DNA from: Acidimicrobiaceae bacterium
GTDB lineage: Bacteria > Actinomycetota > Acidimicrobiia > Acidimicrobiales > Poriferisodalaceae
Direction of reading: 5' to 3'
NCBI GenBank assembly: GCA_002719335.1
Contig: PBHE01000003.1
Span: 194,046 to 258,045, forward strand
Length of the DNA: 64,000 bases
Part shown: piece after piece, positions 39,957 through 49,492 of the stretch
How positions within the stretch are numbered: position 1 is the first letter of the stretch
Layout of the letters: each line of letters starts with the position of its first letter
The notes under the pieces: generated by a model
What the model was told of the DNA's origin: nothing
Seen by the model: the letters and a program-made list of their open reading frames with translations, nothing else
Databases searched by the model: none
Program-made: the position numbers and the translations under genes

Positions 39957-40247
39957 TTGCCCGCGGAAACACATGTTGAACAAAGCCAACCCGATCGAAA
40001 CAGTGTCTTTGAAATAATTCGTGAGCAGCTTTCGGACATCTTGGAGATCGACCCTGCGCGGATAATGGAATCATCATCGTTCGTTGAAGACCTTGAAGCT
40101 GATTCCCTCGCCTTGATCGAGCTAGTTGAGGGCCTCGAAGAAGAAGTATCGGAACGTACCGTCGGATTTCGAATCGAAGACGACGACCTTGAAGATCTAA
40201 AGACTGTTCGTGATGCCATTGATTACGTGATGGCGCGAATTAACTGA
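39957..40247 (+). CDS. acpP: Acyl carrier protein
   Basis: VFEIIREQLSDILEIDPARIMESSSFVEDLEADSLALIELVEGLEEE; TTG start. Confidence 0.93.
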   Translation: MPAETHVEQSQPDRNSVFEIIREQLSDILEIDPARIMESSSFVEDLEADSLALIELVEGLEEEVSERTVGFRIEDDDLEDLKTVRDAIDYVMARIN

Positions 40248-40251
40248 CGCG

Positions 40252-40977
40252 ATGGAGTCCAGACAGGAACTTGAGCTGCTCGCTGAGAGAATCGGCTATT
40301 CCTTCAACGATCCCAAATTGATGCTCTTAGCTTTGTCTCACCGCAGTTGGTGCGCGGAACATGATGATGCTGCCTCGAACGAGAGACTTGAGTTCCTAGG
40401 AGATGCGGTACTCGGACATTGCGTCGCCGCCTACCTATATCGCGCATACCCCGACTGGAGCGAAGGAGATCTTGCGCAAGCCAGATCCGCCATAGTGAAC
40501 GCGGCAAGCCTGGGAGAGGTAGCCAGTCGCTGCGGCATCGGAAAAGCTTTGTTCGTGGGTGTCGGAGAGGATCGTTCGGGAGGACGAGAAAAAATTTCGC
40601 TTCTTGGCGACGCATTCGAGGCTCTTCTTGGCGCTATCTATATTGACGGTGGGATAGAAGTAGCCGAACGTTTTGCTCTTGAGGCCTTGTCCGAGCGGAT
40701 CGAAGAAGTAGCGGTTGATCCAGGTGTCGGAGATGCGAAAACCCGATTGCAGGAGCTCGTTGTCCGCGTTTACGGCGATTCACCGCGTTACGTGCTTACT
40801 GATAGCGGTCCTGACCACGGTAAGTGGTTTTTGGCTGAGGTTTCGTATGGAGGCGCCGTGCGAGGCACGGGCCAAGGAACTTCCAAAAAACAAGCCGAGC
40901 AGGCCGCAGCGACTCAGGCGTGGCAAGACCTCGCATACTCGCAAAAGCACGATCACTCGTCACCCTCAATTACCTAA
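40252..40977 (+). CDS. rnc: Ribonuclease III
   Basis: LALSHRSW, NERLEFLGDAVLG, GDAFEALLGAIYIDGG; C-terminal dsRBD. Confidence 0.96.
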   Translation: MESRQELELLAERIGYSFNDPKLMLLALSHRSWCAEHDDAASNERLEFLGDAVLGHCVAAYLYRAYPDWSEGDLAQARSAIVNAASLGEVASRCGIGKALFVGVGEDRSGGREKISLLGDAFEALLGAIYIDGGIEVAERFALEALSERIEEVAVDPGVGDAKTRLQELVVRVYGDSPRYVLTDSGPDHGKWFLAEVSYGGAVRGTGQGTSKKQAEQAAATQAWQDLAYSQKHDHSSPSIT

Positions 40978-40990
40978 GGAAAGCCCGAAC

Positions 40991-41821
40991 ATGCTGGAAC
41001 TGCCTGAGCTTGAGACCGCTCGCCGTGACCTAGATAGGGAAATCGGGGGCTTGAAGATCAAACAAATAAACGTAATCGGCCCCAAGCGCTTAATCCCTGG
41101 TCAGGCCACTAAGGCCTCTCTCACTACGGCATTAGCAGGTTCCAAAGTCACTAGCGTGAGACGCGCTGGTATGTTGCTTTGCCTTGATGTCGGAGATGGA
41201 CAACTCCTGGTGATTGATCTCGGCTCCGGCGGGTCCTTGCGCCGAGCTAGCAACAAAGACGAGGTTGATGGCAGTACCCAGTTGGTCATTGGATTTACCC
41301 AAAAAGGTCAACTCCGACTGCTCGATAGTGACAAAAGTTTAACTGTCACTCTGGTGGATAGGGAGGACATAGCTGAGTCGTTCCCTGAACTAGCGGGGCG
41401 CGGTTTTGACCCAATCGAAGAGCCCATCTCGTGGACTGATTTTGGCCGTCGACTTCTGGTGCACGACATAAAATTGAAACGACTATTAATGGATTCGTCG
41501 TTCATTGTTGGGCTCGGTCCGGTGTACAGCGACGAAATCCTCCACTCCGCGTTGTTGCGACATGACAGAATCGCGAGTCGATTGATAACCCAAGAGATTC
41601 GTAGGCTTTATCGCGCGATTGTCGAAACGATTCACAACGCTGTGAAGCATCGCGGCGTGAGCATTGGTGGTGCTTGCGATGTCTTTGGTCAGCCCGGCGG
41701 ATATGGCGAATATCTTGAGGTCTTTGGCAGAGCAGGGGAACGCAGCAGAAACGGGCGGGGCAATGTGTTGACTGCCCGTGTGGGTGGGTCTACTCACTAC
41801 TACTGCGATTACCAAGTCTAG
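40991..41821 (+). CDS. Fpg/Nei-family protein lacking canonical catalytic and zinc residues
   Basis: MLELPELETARRDL..., VRRAGMLLCLDV, GLGPVYSDEILHSALL, VFGRAGERSRNGRGNVLTARVGGSTHYYCDYQV; ATG 40991. Confidence 0.88.
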   Translation: MLELPELETARRDLDREIGGLKIKQINVIGPKRLIPGQATKASLTTALAGSKVTSVRRAGMLLCLDVGDGQLLVIDLGSGGSLRRASNKDEVDGSTQLVIGFTQKGQLRLLDSDKSLTVTLVDREDIAESFPELAGRGFDPIEEPISWTDFGRRLLVHDIKLKRLLMDSSFIVGLGPVYSDEILHSALLRHDRIASRLITQEIRRLYRAIVETIHNAVKHRGVSIGGACDVFGQPGGYGEYLEVFGRAGERSRNGRGNVLTARVGGSTHYYCDYQV

Positions 41822-41899
41822 GCGCCACTTTTTCGCGCAAGCGAAATACCCCCGTGGGGTCAACCAACTAGAGCCAGCCAGAGGGCATGATGGCGGAGT

Positions 41900-41920
41900 G
41901 CCACCGCTACCAGCGGTGGC
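41900..41920 (+). promoter_or_regulatory. Perfect 9-bp hairpin upstream of smc
   Basis: GCCACCGCT-ACC-AGCGGTGGC, no T tract. Confidence 0.6.
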
Positions 41921-41948
41921 CTCTCGTTCTCCGGGTAGGTACTAAATA

Positions 41949-44900
41949 GTGTTTCTTAAGTCACTCACCATGAAGGGTTTCAAATCTTTTGCTGACCCGA
42001 CAGTGCTTGAATTCGAGCCAGGGGTAACCGTTGTCGTAGGTCCGAATGGCAGCGGTAAGTCCAACGTCGTCGATGCTGTCGCATGGGTATTAGGGGCTCA
42101 GGGACCAGCGACCGTCAGATCAGGGAAAATGGAAGACGTGGTGTTCGCCGGTACCTCGGATCGACCGGCGCTTGGCCGAGCAGAAGTGAGCTTGGTCATT
42201 GACAATTCGTCAGGTTCGTTGCCCATCGAATTCACCGAGATCACAGTTACTCGGACTCTCTACAGATCAGGCGATTCTGAGTATTCAATGAATGGTGTGC
42301 CCTGTCGTTTGCTTGATATCCAGGAGCTCCTCAGTGACGCCGGGGTAGGTCGTCAGCAACACGTGATCGTGGCGCAGGGACAGATAGACCAGGTTCTCAA
42401 CGCGCGTCCGGAAGATCGCCGGACGATCATCGAAGAAGCGGCAGGGGTACTCAAGTTTCGTCGACGGAAGGAGCGAGCAGAACGTCGGCTTGCTGCCACT
42501 GAAGCCAATATGACCCGGTTACAAGACCTCCAAAGAGAGGTTCGACGCCAGTTGCGTCCTCTGGCGAAACAAGCTGATGCGGCCAAGCGCCATGGAGCCG
42601 TTGCCGAGGAGCTTCGAACCCTCCGGTTATATCTGACAGGGAAGAAACTGAAAGCGTTTGAGGCAGCTCAGTCTTCGGCAAAAGAGCAGCGCCGCGACTT
42701 AGATACGAAACAGGTCCGATTGCGTGGCGAACTCGGAGGTCTCGACATAGAGATAGGTGCCTCGGAAGCTCAGCTTGCCGCAGGTGGCGATCAGGGTTTG
42801 GATCTACTGCCTCGTGTGGAGTCGCTTCGAGAACGATGCCGCGGTCTGATCGCATTGGTTGATGAGCGTTCCAGGACCACTGAGCGAGATCGTGGACTAC
42901 TCGTAGCCGAAGATGTTGCGCTGACCCTTAAAGCGGAACTTTCGCGGCTTGCGGCTGAACTAGAAGGCTTGAATACGCGCGACCAGGTGATCGAGCGTCA
43001 GTTAGAAGACCTTGCTCGCGCCGAGGCCCAGCTTGATGCTGAGGACCAATCGCCGGGTGATAGAGGGCCGTTGGTGGGACTTGACGCCGGGAAAAGAGCC
43101 GCTGAGGTCAGAGGGGAACTAGGTCCGTTGAGGACTGGTGTAGAACGAGTCGACGCCGAAAAAGATCGTTTAGCTGCGCGTGCCACCCAAGTGGCTAGCC
43201 AAATTCATGACGCAGACAGACGCCTCGATGAGTTGCAGTCAAGCCTCAGTTCCGCATCGGGTGCAGAAGCTGACCGAGTCCAGCTAGTTGATAAGGCCCA
43301 AGGTGAAGTCGACAAAGCGGTTGGTGCAGTTGATGCTTTGACCCAGGAACAACTGTTGGCATTGAAAGAAGAAGAAACGTGGCGAGCTCGCGCTGACGCT
43401 CTTGAGTTGGCGATCGAAGATGCTCGAGCGCGTTCTGGGTTGCAGAAGATAGAGGAAATTGAAGGAGTTCTAGGGGTTCTCGGAGAACTAATTCAGGTGG
43501 CACCAGGTTGGGAATCGGCTGTGGAGGCCGCTATGGGTGGAGCCCTCGCCTCAGTTGTAGTCGAAGATGTTCAAACTGCTCGTGTTGCGCTTCAGCGACT
43601 TCGCGAATCTGATTCGGCTGGATCAATTCTCGCTTTGCAAGACGCGAATCCTCCGGTCGGACTGTCGAGTATCGGTGAACCCCTCCGCACCCACGTGAGC
43701 AGCAGGCATCCTGCGATAGAACCATTGCTCGACGTACTTTTGAAAACCGCCGTTTGTGTGAGCGGTGGTTGGTCGGAAGCTATCGATTTGGCGGTGCAGC
43801 AACCGGGACTGATTGTCGTGACAGCCATGGGCGACTGCTGTGGGCCCAACGGATGGAGCGTAGGTTCAGGAGGGAACGCCGCAGCCACTGCTGCCGCGAT
43901 GGAAGATGCGAACATCGGAGTCCAAGAAGCTACAGCGCGGCGCCAAGTGGCAGAAGTAGCGCGCACGTCGGCCGAGTCTGCGCATGGCGAAGCTCGAGGT
44001 CGCCTGGATACCGCTCTGCTTGAACTCGAAGCAAATGATGACCTGCTCACTCGTTCTTCAGATGCAATTGAAAAGATTCAGCGTGAAAGGCGCGACCTCG
44101 GTTCGGAGCACGGAGTGATAGAGGCCCGTACAGCTGAACTTGACCAAGCCTTAGACCGCGACCATCCCAGGCTTGTCGAGCTAGAAGAGCGGCTTATTGA
44201 GCTTGAGGCGGCAGAAAACCTTGAACGATCTGCAGCCACAGACGCTCACATCGAGCGACGTGATTGGGATGATCGGGTTCGGGTTGCCGCAACTAAACGT
44301 GCGGAACTTGAAGCTAACGCTAGCGCCCTTCGCGAACAGAGGACCCGACTCGAAGCCCGCCAGACGGAAATAACGACGCAGCTGCAAGCGAACGATGAGG
44401 AACGTGACGGAAGCGCCGATCGCCTGAATCGAGTCGGTCTGACTCTTGTGGCGTTGGCGCATTTGAGAGGATTGCTGCAGGTACGACTGAATTCGCTCGA
44501 GCAAGAAGTTGGCCAATTACGCCGGCGACGCGCCCAAATCTCGTCAGAAGTTCGATTAGTAGCAAACCGACTGGAACTTTTGAGAGGAGAGCGCACCGCT
44601 ATCGAAAAACGATCGGCCGAAGTCCGAGAGTTAGCGGCTTCCGGCGAGATCGCAGACGCCGAACGACGATTTAAGCTCGATGGTTTGCGAGAAATGTTAC
44701 GCAACGAACTTGCGGCTGGCCCGGACGAAGCGATGGCGGCGCCCGAACCCCAACTCGACGCAGAGGACACGCCCGCATCGCGAGTCCGTGAACTCGAGAG
44801 CGACCTGCGGCGGATGGGTCCCATTAACCCTCTCGCGGTGCAGGAATATGAATCGCTTAAGGAGCGACACGACTTCGTAGCAGAACAGTTACAAGACGTA

Positions 44901-45416
44901 CGCAGCGGTCGAAGCGAGTTGAACAAAGTCATTGCGGCAGTAGACGTCGAAATCGTGGAAGTTTTCTCGTCGGCGTTTGCTGATGTAGCCGAAAACTTCA
45001 AGCAAATATTTTCGACCCTATTCCCCGGGGGAGAGGGTCGACTAAAGCTCACCGACCCTAATCAGATGCTGGAAACAGGAATCGAGCTGGAAGCAAAACC
45101 CTCGGGCAAGAACGTCCAGAAGCTCTCTCTGCTCTCGGGCGGTGAAAGATCTTTGACGGCTATAGCGTTTCTATTTGCGATTTTCAGAAGTCGGCCATCA
45201 CCGTTCTACGTGCTAGATGAAGTTGAGGCAGCCCTTGACGACATCAATTTGCATCGATTCCTCGATCTTGTCTCGGAGTTCCGCCGAGAGGCGCAGTTGG
45301 TGATTGTGAGCCACCAGAAACGCACTATGGAAGCTGCAGACGTCCTGTATGGAGTTTCTATGGCGCCAGCAGGGTCATCACGGGTATTGAGCGAGAAAGT
45401 GGCGTCACAGTTCTAG
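41949..45416 (+). CDS. smc: Chromosome segregation protein SMC
   Basis: GTG start; MKGFKSFADPTVLEFEPGVTVVVGPNGSGKSNVVDAVAWVLGAQ; hinge; LLSGGERSLTAIAFLFAIFRSRPSPFYVLDEVEAALDD. Confidence 0.98.
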   Translation: MFLKSLTMKGFKSFADPTVLEFEPGVTVVVGPNGSGKSNVVDAVAWVLGAQGPATVRSGKMEDVVFAGTSDRPALGRAEVSLVIDNSSGSLPIEFTEITVTRTLYRSGDSEYSMNGVPCRLLDIQELLSDAGVGRQQHVIVAQGQIDQVLNARPEDRRTIIEEAAGVLKFRRRKERAERRLAATEANMTRLQDLQREVRRQLRPLAKQADAAKRHGAVAEELRTLRLYLTGKKLKAFEAAQSSAKEQRRDLDTKQVRLRGELGGLDIEIGASEAQLAAGGDQGLDLLPRVESLRERCRGLIALVDERSRTTERDRGLLVAEDVALTLKAELSRLAAELEGLNTRDQVIERQLEDLARAEAQLDAEDQSPGDRGPLVGLDAGKRAAEVRGELGPLRTGVERVDAEKDRLAARATQVASQIHDADRRLDELQSSLSSASGAEADRVQLVDKAQGEVDKAVGAVDALTQEQLLALKEEETWRARADALELAIEDARARSGLQKIEEIEGVLGVLGELIQVAPGWESAVEAAMGGALASVVVEDVQTARVALQRLRESDSAGSILALQDANPPVGLSSIGEPLRTHVSSRHPAIEPLLDVLLKTAVCVSGGWSEAIDLAVQQPGLIVVTAMGDCCGPNGWSVGSGGNAAATAAAMEDANIGVQEATARRQVAEVARTSAESAHGEARGRLDTALLELEANDDLLTRSSDAIEKIQRERRDLGSEHGVIEARTAELDQALDRDHPRLVELEERLIELEAAENLERSAATDAHIERRDWDDRVRVAATKRAELEANASALREQRTRLEARQTEITTQLQANDEERDGSADRLNRVGLTLVALAHLRGLLQVRLNSLEQEVGQLRRRRAQISSEVRLVANRLELLRGERTAIEKRSAEVRELAASGEIADAERRFKLDGLREMLRNELAAGPDEAMAAPEPQLDAEDTPASRVRELESDLRRMGPINPLAVQEYESLKERHDFVAEQLQDVRSGRSELNKVIAAVDVEIVEVFSSAFADVAENFKQIFSTLFPGGEGRLKLTDPNQMLETGIELEAKPSGKNVQKLSLLSGGERSLTAIAFLFAIFRSRPSPFYVLDEVEAALDDINLHRFLDLVSEFRREAQLVIVSHQKRTMEAADVLYGVSMAPAGSSRVLSEKVASQF

Positions 45417-45457
45417 TGCCCTTCGGCTGCCCATGTGCTCGGTAAGATCCCCGCAAC

Positions 45458-46579
45458 GTGAACGCGACTCTGCTCATTGTCATCTTCGTAGCCGTCATGG
45501 TTTCCTTGGCACTTCTGCCCTGGGCGCATCGGGCTTGGACTACGGGCCACAAGACATCTGGGGATGACCAGACGGCGGTAGCTCTGCTAACAACTCGGGA
45601 TTCCGCTCGACAAGATTGCGGGCTCGGTGATAACCCGAGTGAAGAATCTCACCGAGATATGCCGGCGCCACCGACCTCTGTATCCATGCGGGAGAAGCTC
45701 TCCAAAGCTCGAGGATTGATCTCCGAGCGACTTGGGGGTATACGGAGCGGGTCTATCGATGTTTCGACATGGGAGAACCTTGAAGAGTTATTGATTCTGG
45801 CGGATGTTGGTGTCAACGCGACTATGGACACCGTGGATCGCTTACGCGTGATGTCTCGAGCCTCAGAAGTCAGCGAAGGTACAGAACTCCTAGAAGCGCT
45901 CAAGAACCAAATGAAGAGCGATCTCTCAACCGACCGAGAATTGGCGTACATTGCGCCGAGCGGCAAGACACCGGTATGGCTTTTCGTTGGGGTCAATGGG
46001 GTTGGCAAGACGACTTCAATCGGAAAAATCGGACGGAGACTGGGAGATCAGGGTCTTAGCGTCCTGATGGCCGCAGGGGATACGTTCCGAGCTGCAGCAG
46101 CTGAGCAATTAGCGGCTTGGGCCCACCGTTGCGGAGCGGACTTCGTGCGCGGCAGTGAAGGAGCGGATCCGAGTTCGGTCATTTACGACGCCGTGCAAGC
46201 GGCAGCATCTCGAGATGTCGACCTTGTACTTGCCGATACTGCGGGACGTCTTCACAACAAAGTCAACCTCATGGAAGAACTAGCGAAGGTTCACCGAGTA
46301 GCGAACCGTGAGCCCGGCCAAGTGGTAGAGGTTCTTTTAGTTATTGATGCAACTACAGGTCAAAATGGACTCTCCCAAGCAAGGGAATTTGCCGACACGG
46401 TTGCTGTCACCGGTGTAGTTCTCACGAAGCTGGACGGCTCGGCAAAGGGCGGGATCGTCTTTGCGATTGAACGAGAACTTGCTTTGCCGGTGAAGCTTGT
46501 AGGGCTTGGGGAGGGAGACGATGATCTGGTTGATTTTGATCCGACTTCTTTCGTCGAAGCACTCTTCGGCGATGACTAA
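45458..46579 (+). CDS. ftsY: Signal recognition particle receptor FtsY
   Basis: GVNGVGKTTSIGKIG, AGDTFRAAAAEQL, LADTAGRLHNKVNLMEEL, LTKLDGSAKGG. Confidence 0.97.
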   Translation: MNATLLIVIFVAVMVSLALLPWAHRAWTTGHKTSGDDQTAVALLTTRDSARQDCGLGDNPSEESHRDMPAPPTSVSMREKLSKARGLISERLGGIRSGSIDVSTWENLEELLILADVGVNATMDTVDRLRVMSRASEVSEGTELLEALKNQMKSDLSTDRELAYIAPSGKTPVWLFVGVNGVGKTTSIGKIGRRLGDQGLSVLMAAGDTFRAAAAEQLAAWAHRCGADFVRGSEGADPSSVIYDAVQAAASRDVDLVLADTAGRLHNKVNLMEELAKVHRVANREPGQVVEVLLVIDATTGQNGLSQAREFADTVAVTGVVLTKLDGSAKGGIVFAIERELALPVKLVGLGEGDDDLVDFDPTSFVEALFGDD

Positions 46580-46627
46580 GAATCTTTCAGAGCGCCAAGA
46601 ACCGATGCAGGTAGCCTGACCAACACT

Positions 46628-48067
46628 ATGTTCGAATCTCTCTCGGACCGGTTCGACGGAATTCTTGGTCGCTTGCGAGGCAAGGGTCGTTTGAGTGAGA
46701 GCGACGTTGCTGAAGCGATGCGAGAAATTCGGTTGGCACTTCTTGAGGCTGATGTTCACCTCAACGTCGTAAAGCGGTTCGTGGACCGCATGCAGGCCCG
46801 ATGTCTTGAAGCTGAGGTCACTGAGAGTTTGACCCCTGGGCAACAAGTCGTAAAGGCTGTAAACGAAGAACTCACCGTCATTTTGGGTGGAGAATCACTC
46901 CAGCTTTCCTACGCGCAAAAACCCCCAACGGTTGTTCTTCTGGCCGGCTTACAGGGTTCAGGTAAGACGACTTCGTCCGCGAAGCTGGCGCGATGGTTTA
47001 AGTCACACGGAAGAAACCCTCTGCTTGTCGGTGCTGATCTCCAGCGCCCCGCAGCCGTAGAGCAGCTACAAACCTTGGCCGGACAAATCGAAGTGCCGGT
47101 CTTCAGCTCGCCGGGTGACCCTGTAAAGACGACTCAGGCGGGTCTTGCAGAGGCGCGGCGCACTGGACGCGACGTGCTCATTGTTGACACCGCGGGCCGC
47201 TTGACCATCGATCGCGAGCTAATGGATGAAATAGCGGCAATTTCGGATGCGGTCGATCCCAACTACACCTTCTTAGTCGTGGATGCCATGGCAGGCCAAG
47301 ATGCGGTGAACACGGCTGAAGCATTTCATGCAACCCTAGAACTCGATGGAATAATCCTCACGAAACTTGATGGAGATGCCCGCGGTGGAGCTGCGCTCTC
47401 CGTTAAAGAAGTGGTGGGAAGGCCTATCGCTTTTGCTTCAACTGGAGAGAAGCTTGACGACTTTGACCAATTCCATCCTGAACGCATGGCAGAGCGCATT
47501 CTTGGAATGGGTGACGTACTTACCCTGATCGAGAAAGCTGAAGAAGTATTTGAACAGGAGGAGGCCGAGGCGGCCACCCAAAGACTTCTGGAAGGAACGT
47601 TCACTCTCGACGACTTCGTTGATCAGCTTCGCAAAGTCCGTCGGATGGGCGATCTCTCCAACATTGTGTCGATGATGCCTGGCGTGCCCAAAGAAATCAA
47701 AGACTCAGATATTGATGAACGTGAAATTGGCAAAGTCGAAGCGATCGTTCTTTCGATGACCCCTGAAGAGAGAATTAGCCCAGACATTATTGATGGCTCA
47801 CGTCGAGCTCGTATTGCTACTGGCAGTGGAACGACTCCGGCGCGGGTAAGCAATCTTCTGAAGCAGTTCAAAGAGATGCGCAAGATGATGAAGGGTATGG
47901 CCGGTATGGGCACCAAGGCCACAGCTAGGAAAGGTAAGGGGAAAAAACCCCAAAAAAGCAAGAAAGGTCCCGGAAGAGCCAGAGGTAGTCGAGTCCAATC
48001 CAAGGAAACCCAGGAGATACCGATACTTGATGTAGATGGGCTCGATCTGACCCTCCCCGGACGTTGA
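46628..48067 (+). CDS. ffh: Signal recognition particle protein Ffh
   Basis: MFESLSDRFDGILGRLRGKGRLSESDV; GLQGSGKTTSSAKLA; M-domain with GTTPARVSNLLKQFKEMRKMMK. Confidence 0.98.
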   Translation: MFESLSDRFDGILGRLRGKGRLSESDVAEAMREIRLALLEADVHLNVVKRFVDRMQARCLEAEVTESLTPGQQVVKAVNEELTVILGGESLQLSYAQKPPTVVLLAGLQGSGKTTSSAKLARWFKSHGRNPLLVGADLQRPAAVEQLQTLAGQIEVPVFSSPGDPVKTTQAGLAEARRTGRDVLIVDTAGRLTIDRELMDEIAAISDAVDPNYTFLVVDAMAGQDAVNTAEAFHATLELDGIILTKLDGDARGGAALSVKEVVGRPIAFASTGEKLDDFDQFHPERMAERILGMGDVLTLIEKAEEVFEQEEAEAATQRLLEGTFTLDDFVDQLRKVRRMGDLSNIVSMMPGVPKEIKDSDIDEREIGKVEAIVLSMTPEERISPDIIDGSRRARIATGSGTTPARVSNLLKQFKEMRKMMKGMAGMGTKATARKGKGKKPQKSKKGPGRARGSRVQSKETQEIPILDVDGLDLTLPGR

Positions 48068-48226
48068 GAACGACCTTGCGCCCAGCGTGCTCGTTGGCTC
48101 CACCGGCAGGTAGGCTTTCTCACTGGCTTTAATCACTGCCGCCTCTTAGCACTCCACCGGCCTCAGGGCTGGCACCGCCGAGTGATGAATACTTCACAAG
48201 ATGACCCCGGAGAGACCTGAAGAACT

Positions 48227-48727
48227 ATGGCCGTACGACTGCGCCTGATGCGCATGGGCAAGAAAAAGCAACCCACCTATCGCGTTGTCGCCGCTGACAG
48301 TCGCTCGCCGCGAAACGGACGTTTCATCGAAATTATTGGTACTTACCAGCCGCGCCTTGACCCTTCTGTCGTCAAGATTGATAACGACCGAGCCGTCCAC
48401 TGGCTTGAGCATGGCGCCCAGCCCAGCGAGGCAGTTGAAAAGCTTCTCAAAATCTCAGGTGCGTGGGAGGAATTCAAGGGCGAGAAATTTGTTCCTTCTG
48501 TCCCACCGTCAGCCGAACCTAAGCCGTCAGTAGAACAGCCTGAGCCAGGTTCGAGTGAGGTGGACAGCGACGCTTCTTCGGACGAAACCGAGGAACCAAA
48601 CCCTGAAGTCGCGGAAGCTGACGACACTGAGGGTGAAGGTGAGGCCGCTGAAGGTGAGGCCATTGAGGAGCCTTCGGAAGATGTGGCGAAACCAGAGGTC
48701 GACGTTGATGACGAGGAGCGGACATGA
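48227..48727 (+). CDS. rpsP: 30S ribosomal protein S16 with long acidic C-terminal extension
   Basis: MAVRLRLMRMGKKKQPTYRVVAADSRSPRNGRFIEIIGTYQPR; ~75-aa Glu/Asp/Pro tail. Confidence 0.97.
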   Translation: MAVRLRLMRMGKKKQPTYRVVAADSRSPRNGRFIEIIGTYQPRLDPSVVKIDNDRAVHWLEHGAQPSEAVEKLLKISGAWEEFKGEKFVPSVPPSAEPKPSVEQPEPGSSEVDSDASSDETEEPNPEVAEADDTEGEGEAAEGEAIEEPSEDVAKPEVDVDDEERT

Positions 48728-48978
48728 GCGATGAAGAAGGTACTACTGCAGAAGAGGTGCTTCTGTACCTCATTGCTCAGTTGGTAGAGCATCCTGATCA
48801 GGTAGAGCTCGAAATTGAAGAAAGTGATACCAAGATTAGTTTGATGGCAAAAGTGAGCTCGGAAGATATCGGACGCGTTATTGGAAAGCGCGGTCGCGTA
48901 GCAAACTCCATTCGCACACTGGTGCGTGCGGCAGCGGTCAAGGATGGCGTCGATGTTGAGGTCGATTTCAGCGACTGA
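48724..48978 (+). CDS. khpA: KH-domain RNA-binding protein KhpA
   Basis: GRVIGKRGRVANSIRTLVRAAA KH motif; ATGA overlap with rpsP. Confidence 0.93.
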   Translation: MSDEEGTTAEEVLLYLIAQLVEHPDQVELEIEESDTKISLMAKVSSEDIGRVIGKRGRVANSIRTLVRAAAVKDGVDVEVDFSD

Positions 48979-49011
48979 GTCTAAGAAAAGTTATGAGGGT
49001 TGGGCATAACT

Positions 49012-49491
49012 ATGTGTGATGCCGGTGAGTTGCTCGAAGTCGGATCTATTGGCCGGGCTCACGGGACAAGTGGAGAGGTGGTCGTTCGGCTTATCACTAA
49101 TCGCACGGAGCGGCTCGAATCTGGAAGCAAGTTAGCTGCAGACGTGCGCGAACTTGTAGTCGCGACGTCTAGGCCGCATCAAGATCGGTGGTTAGTTCGC
49201 TTCGAGGGAGTAGAAACTCGCGATCAAGCAGAAGAGCTCCGCGGTTGGATCTTGCGCGCACCTGCATTAAGAGTTGCTAATACGTTGTGGGTTCACGAAC
49301 TAATTGGCTCAACCGTCCGCGAAGTCAGCGGTACCGAACGCGGAGTTGTCGAGGCGGTGGTTGCGAACCCTGCCTCTGACTTACTAGAGCTCGACAGCGG
49401 CGACCTCGTCCCTCTCACCTTTGTCGTTGAGTTCGTTAACGGCGTCGTTCTCATCGACGTGCCGGATGGCCTGTTCGATTTGAGGTCTTGA
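49012..49491 (+). CDS. rimM: Ribosome maturation factor RimM
   Basis: VGSIGRAHGTSGEVVVRLITN; PRC-barrel LVPLTFVVEFVNGVVLIDVPDGL; position before trmD. Confidence 0.93.
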   Translation: MCDAGELLEVGSIGRAHGTSGEVVVRLITNRTERLESGSKLAADVRELVVATSRPHQDRWLVRFEGVETRDQAEELRGWILRAPALRVANTLWVHELIGSTVREVSGTERGVVEAVVANPASDLLELDSGDLVPLTFVVEFVNGVVLIDVPDGLFDLRS

Positions 49492-49492
49492 C

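Noticed and set aside
44246-45052. 268-aa minus-strand ORF inside smc
   Set aside because: Ser/Arg-rich shadow frame of the strongly supported SMC coding strand; no recognisable motif.
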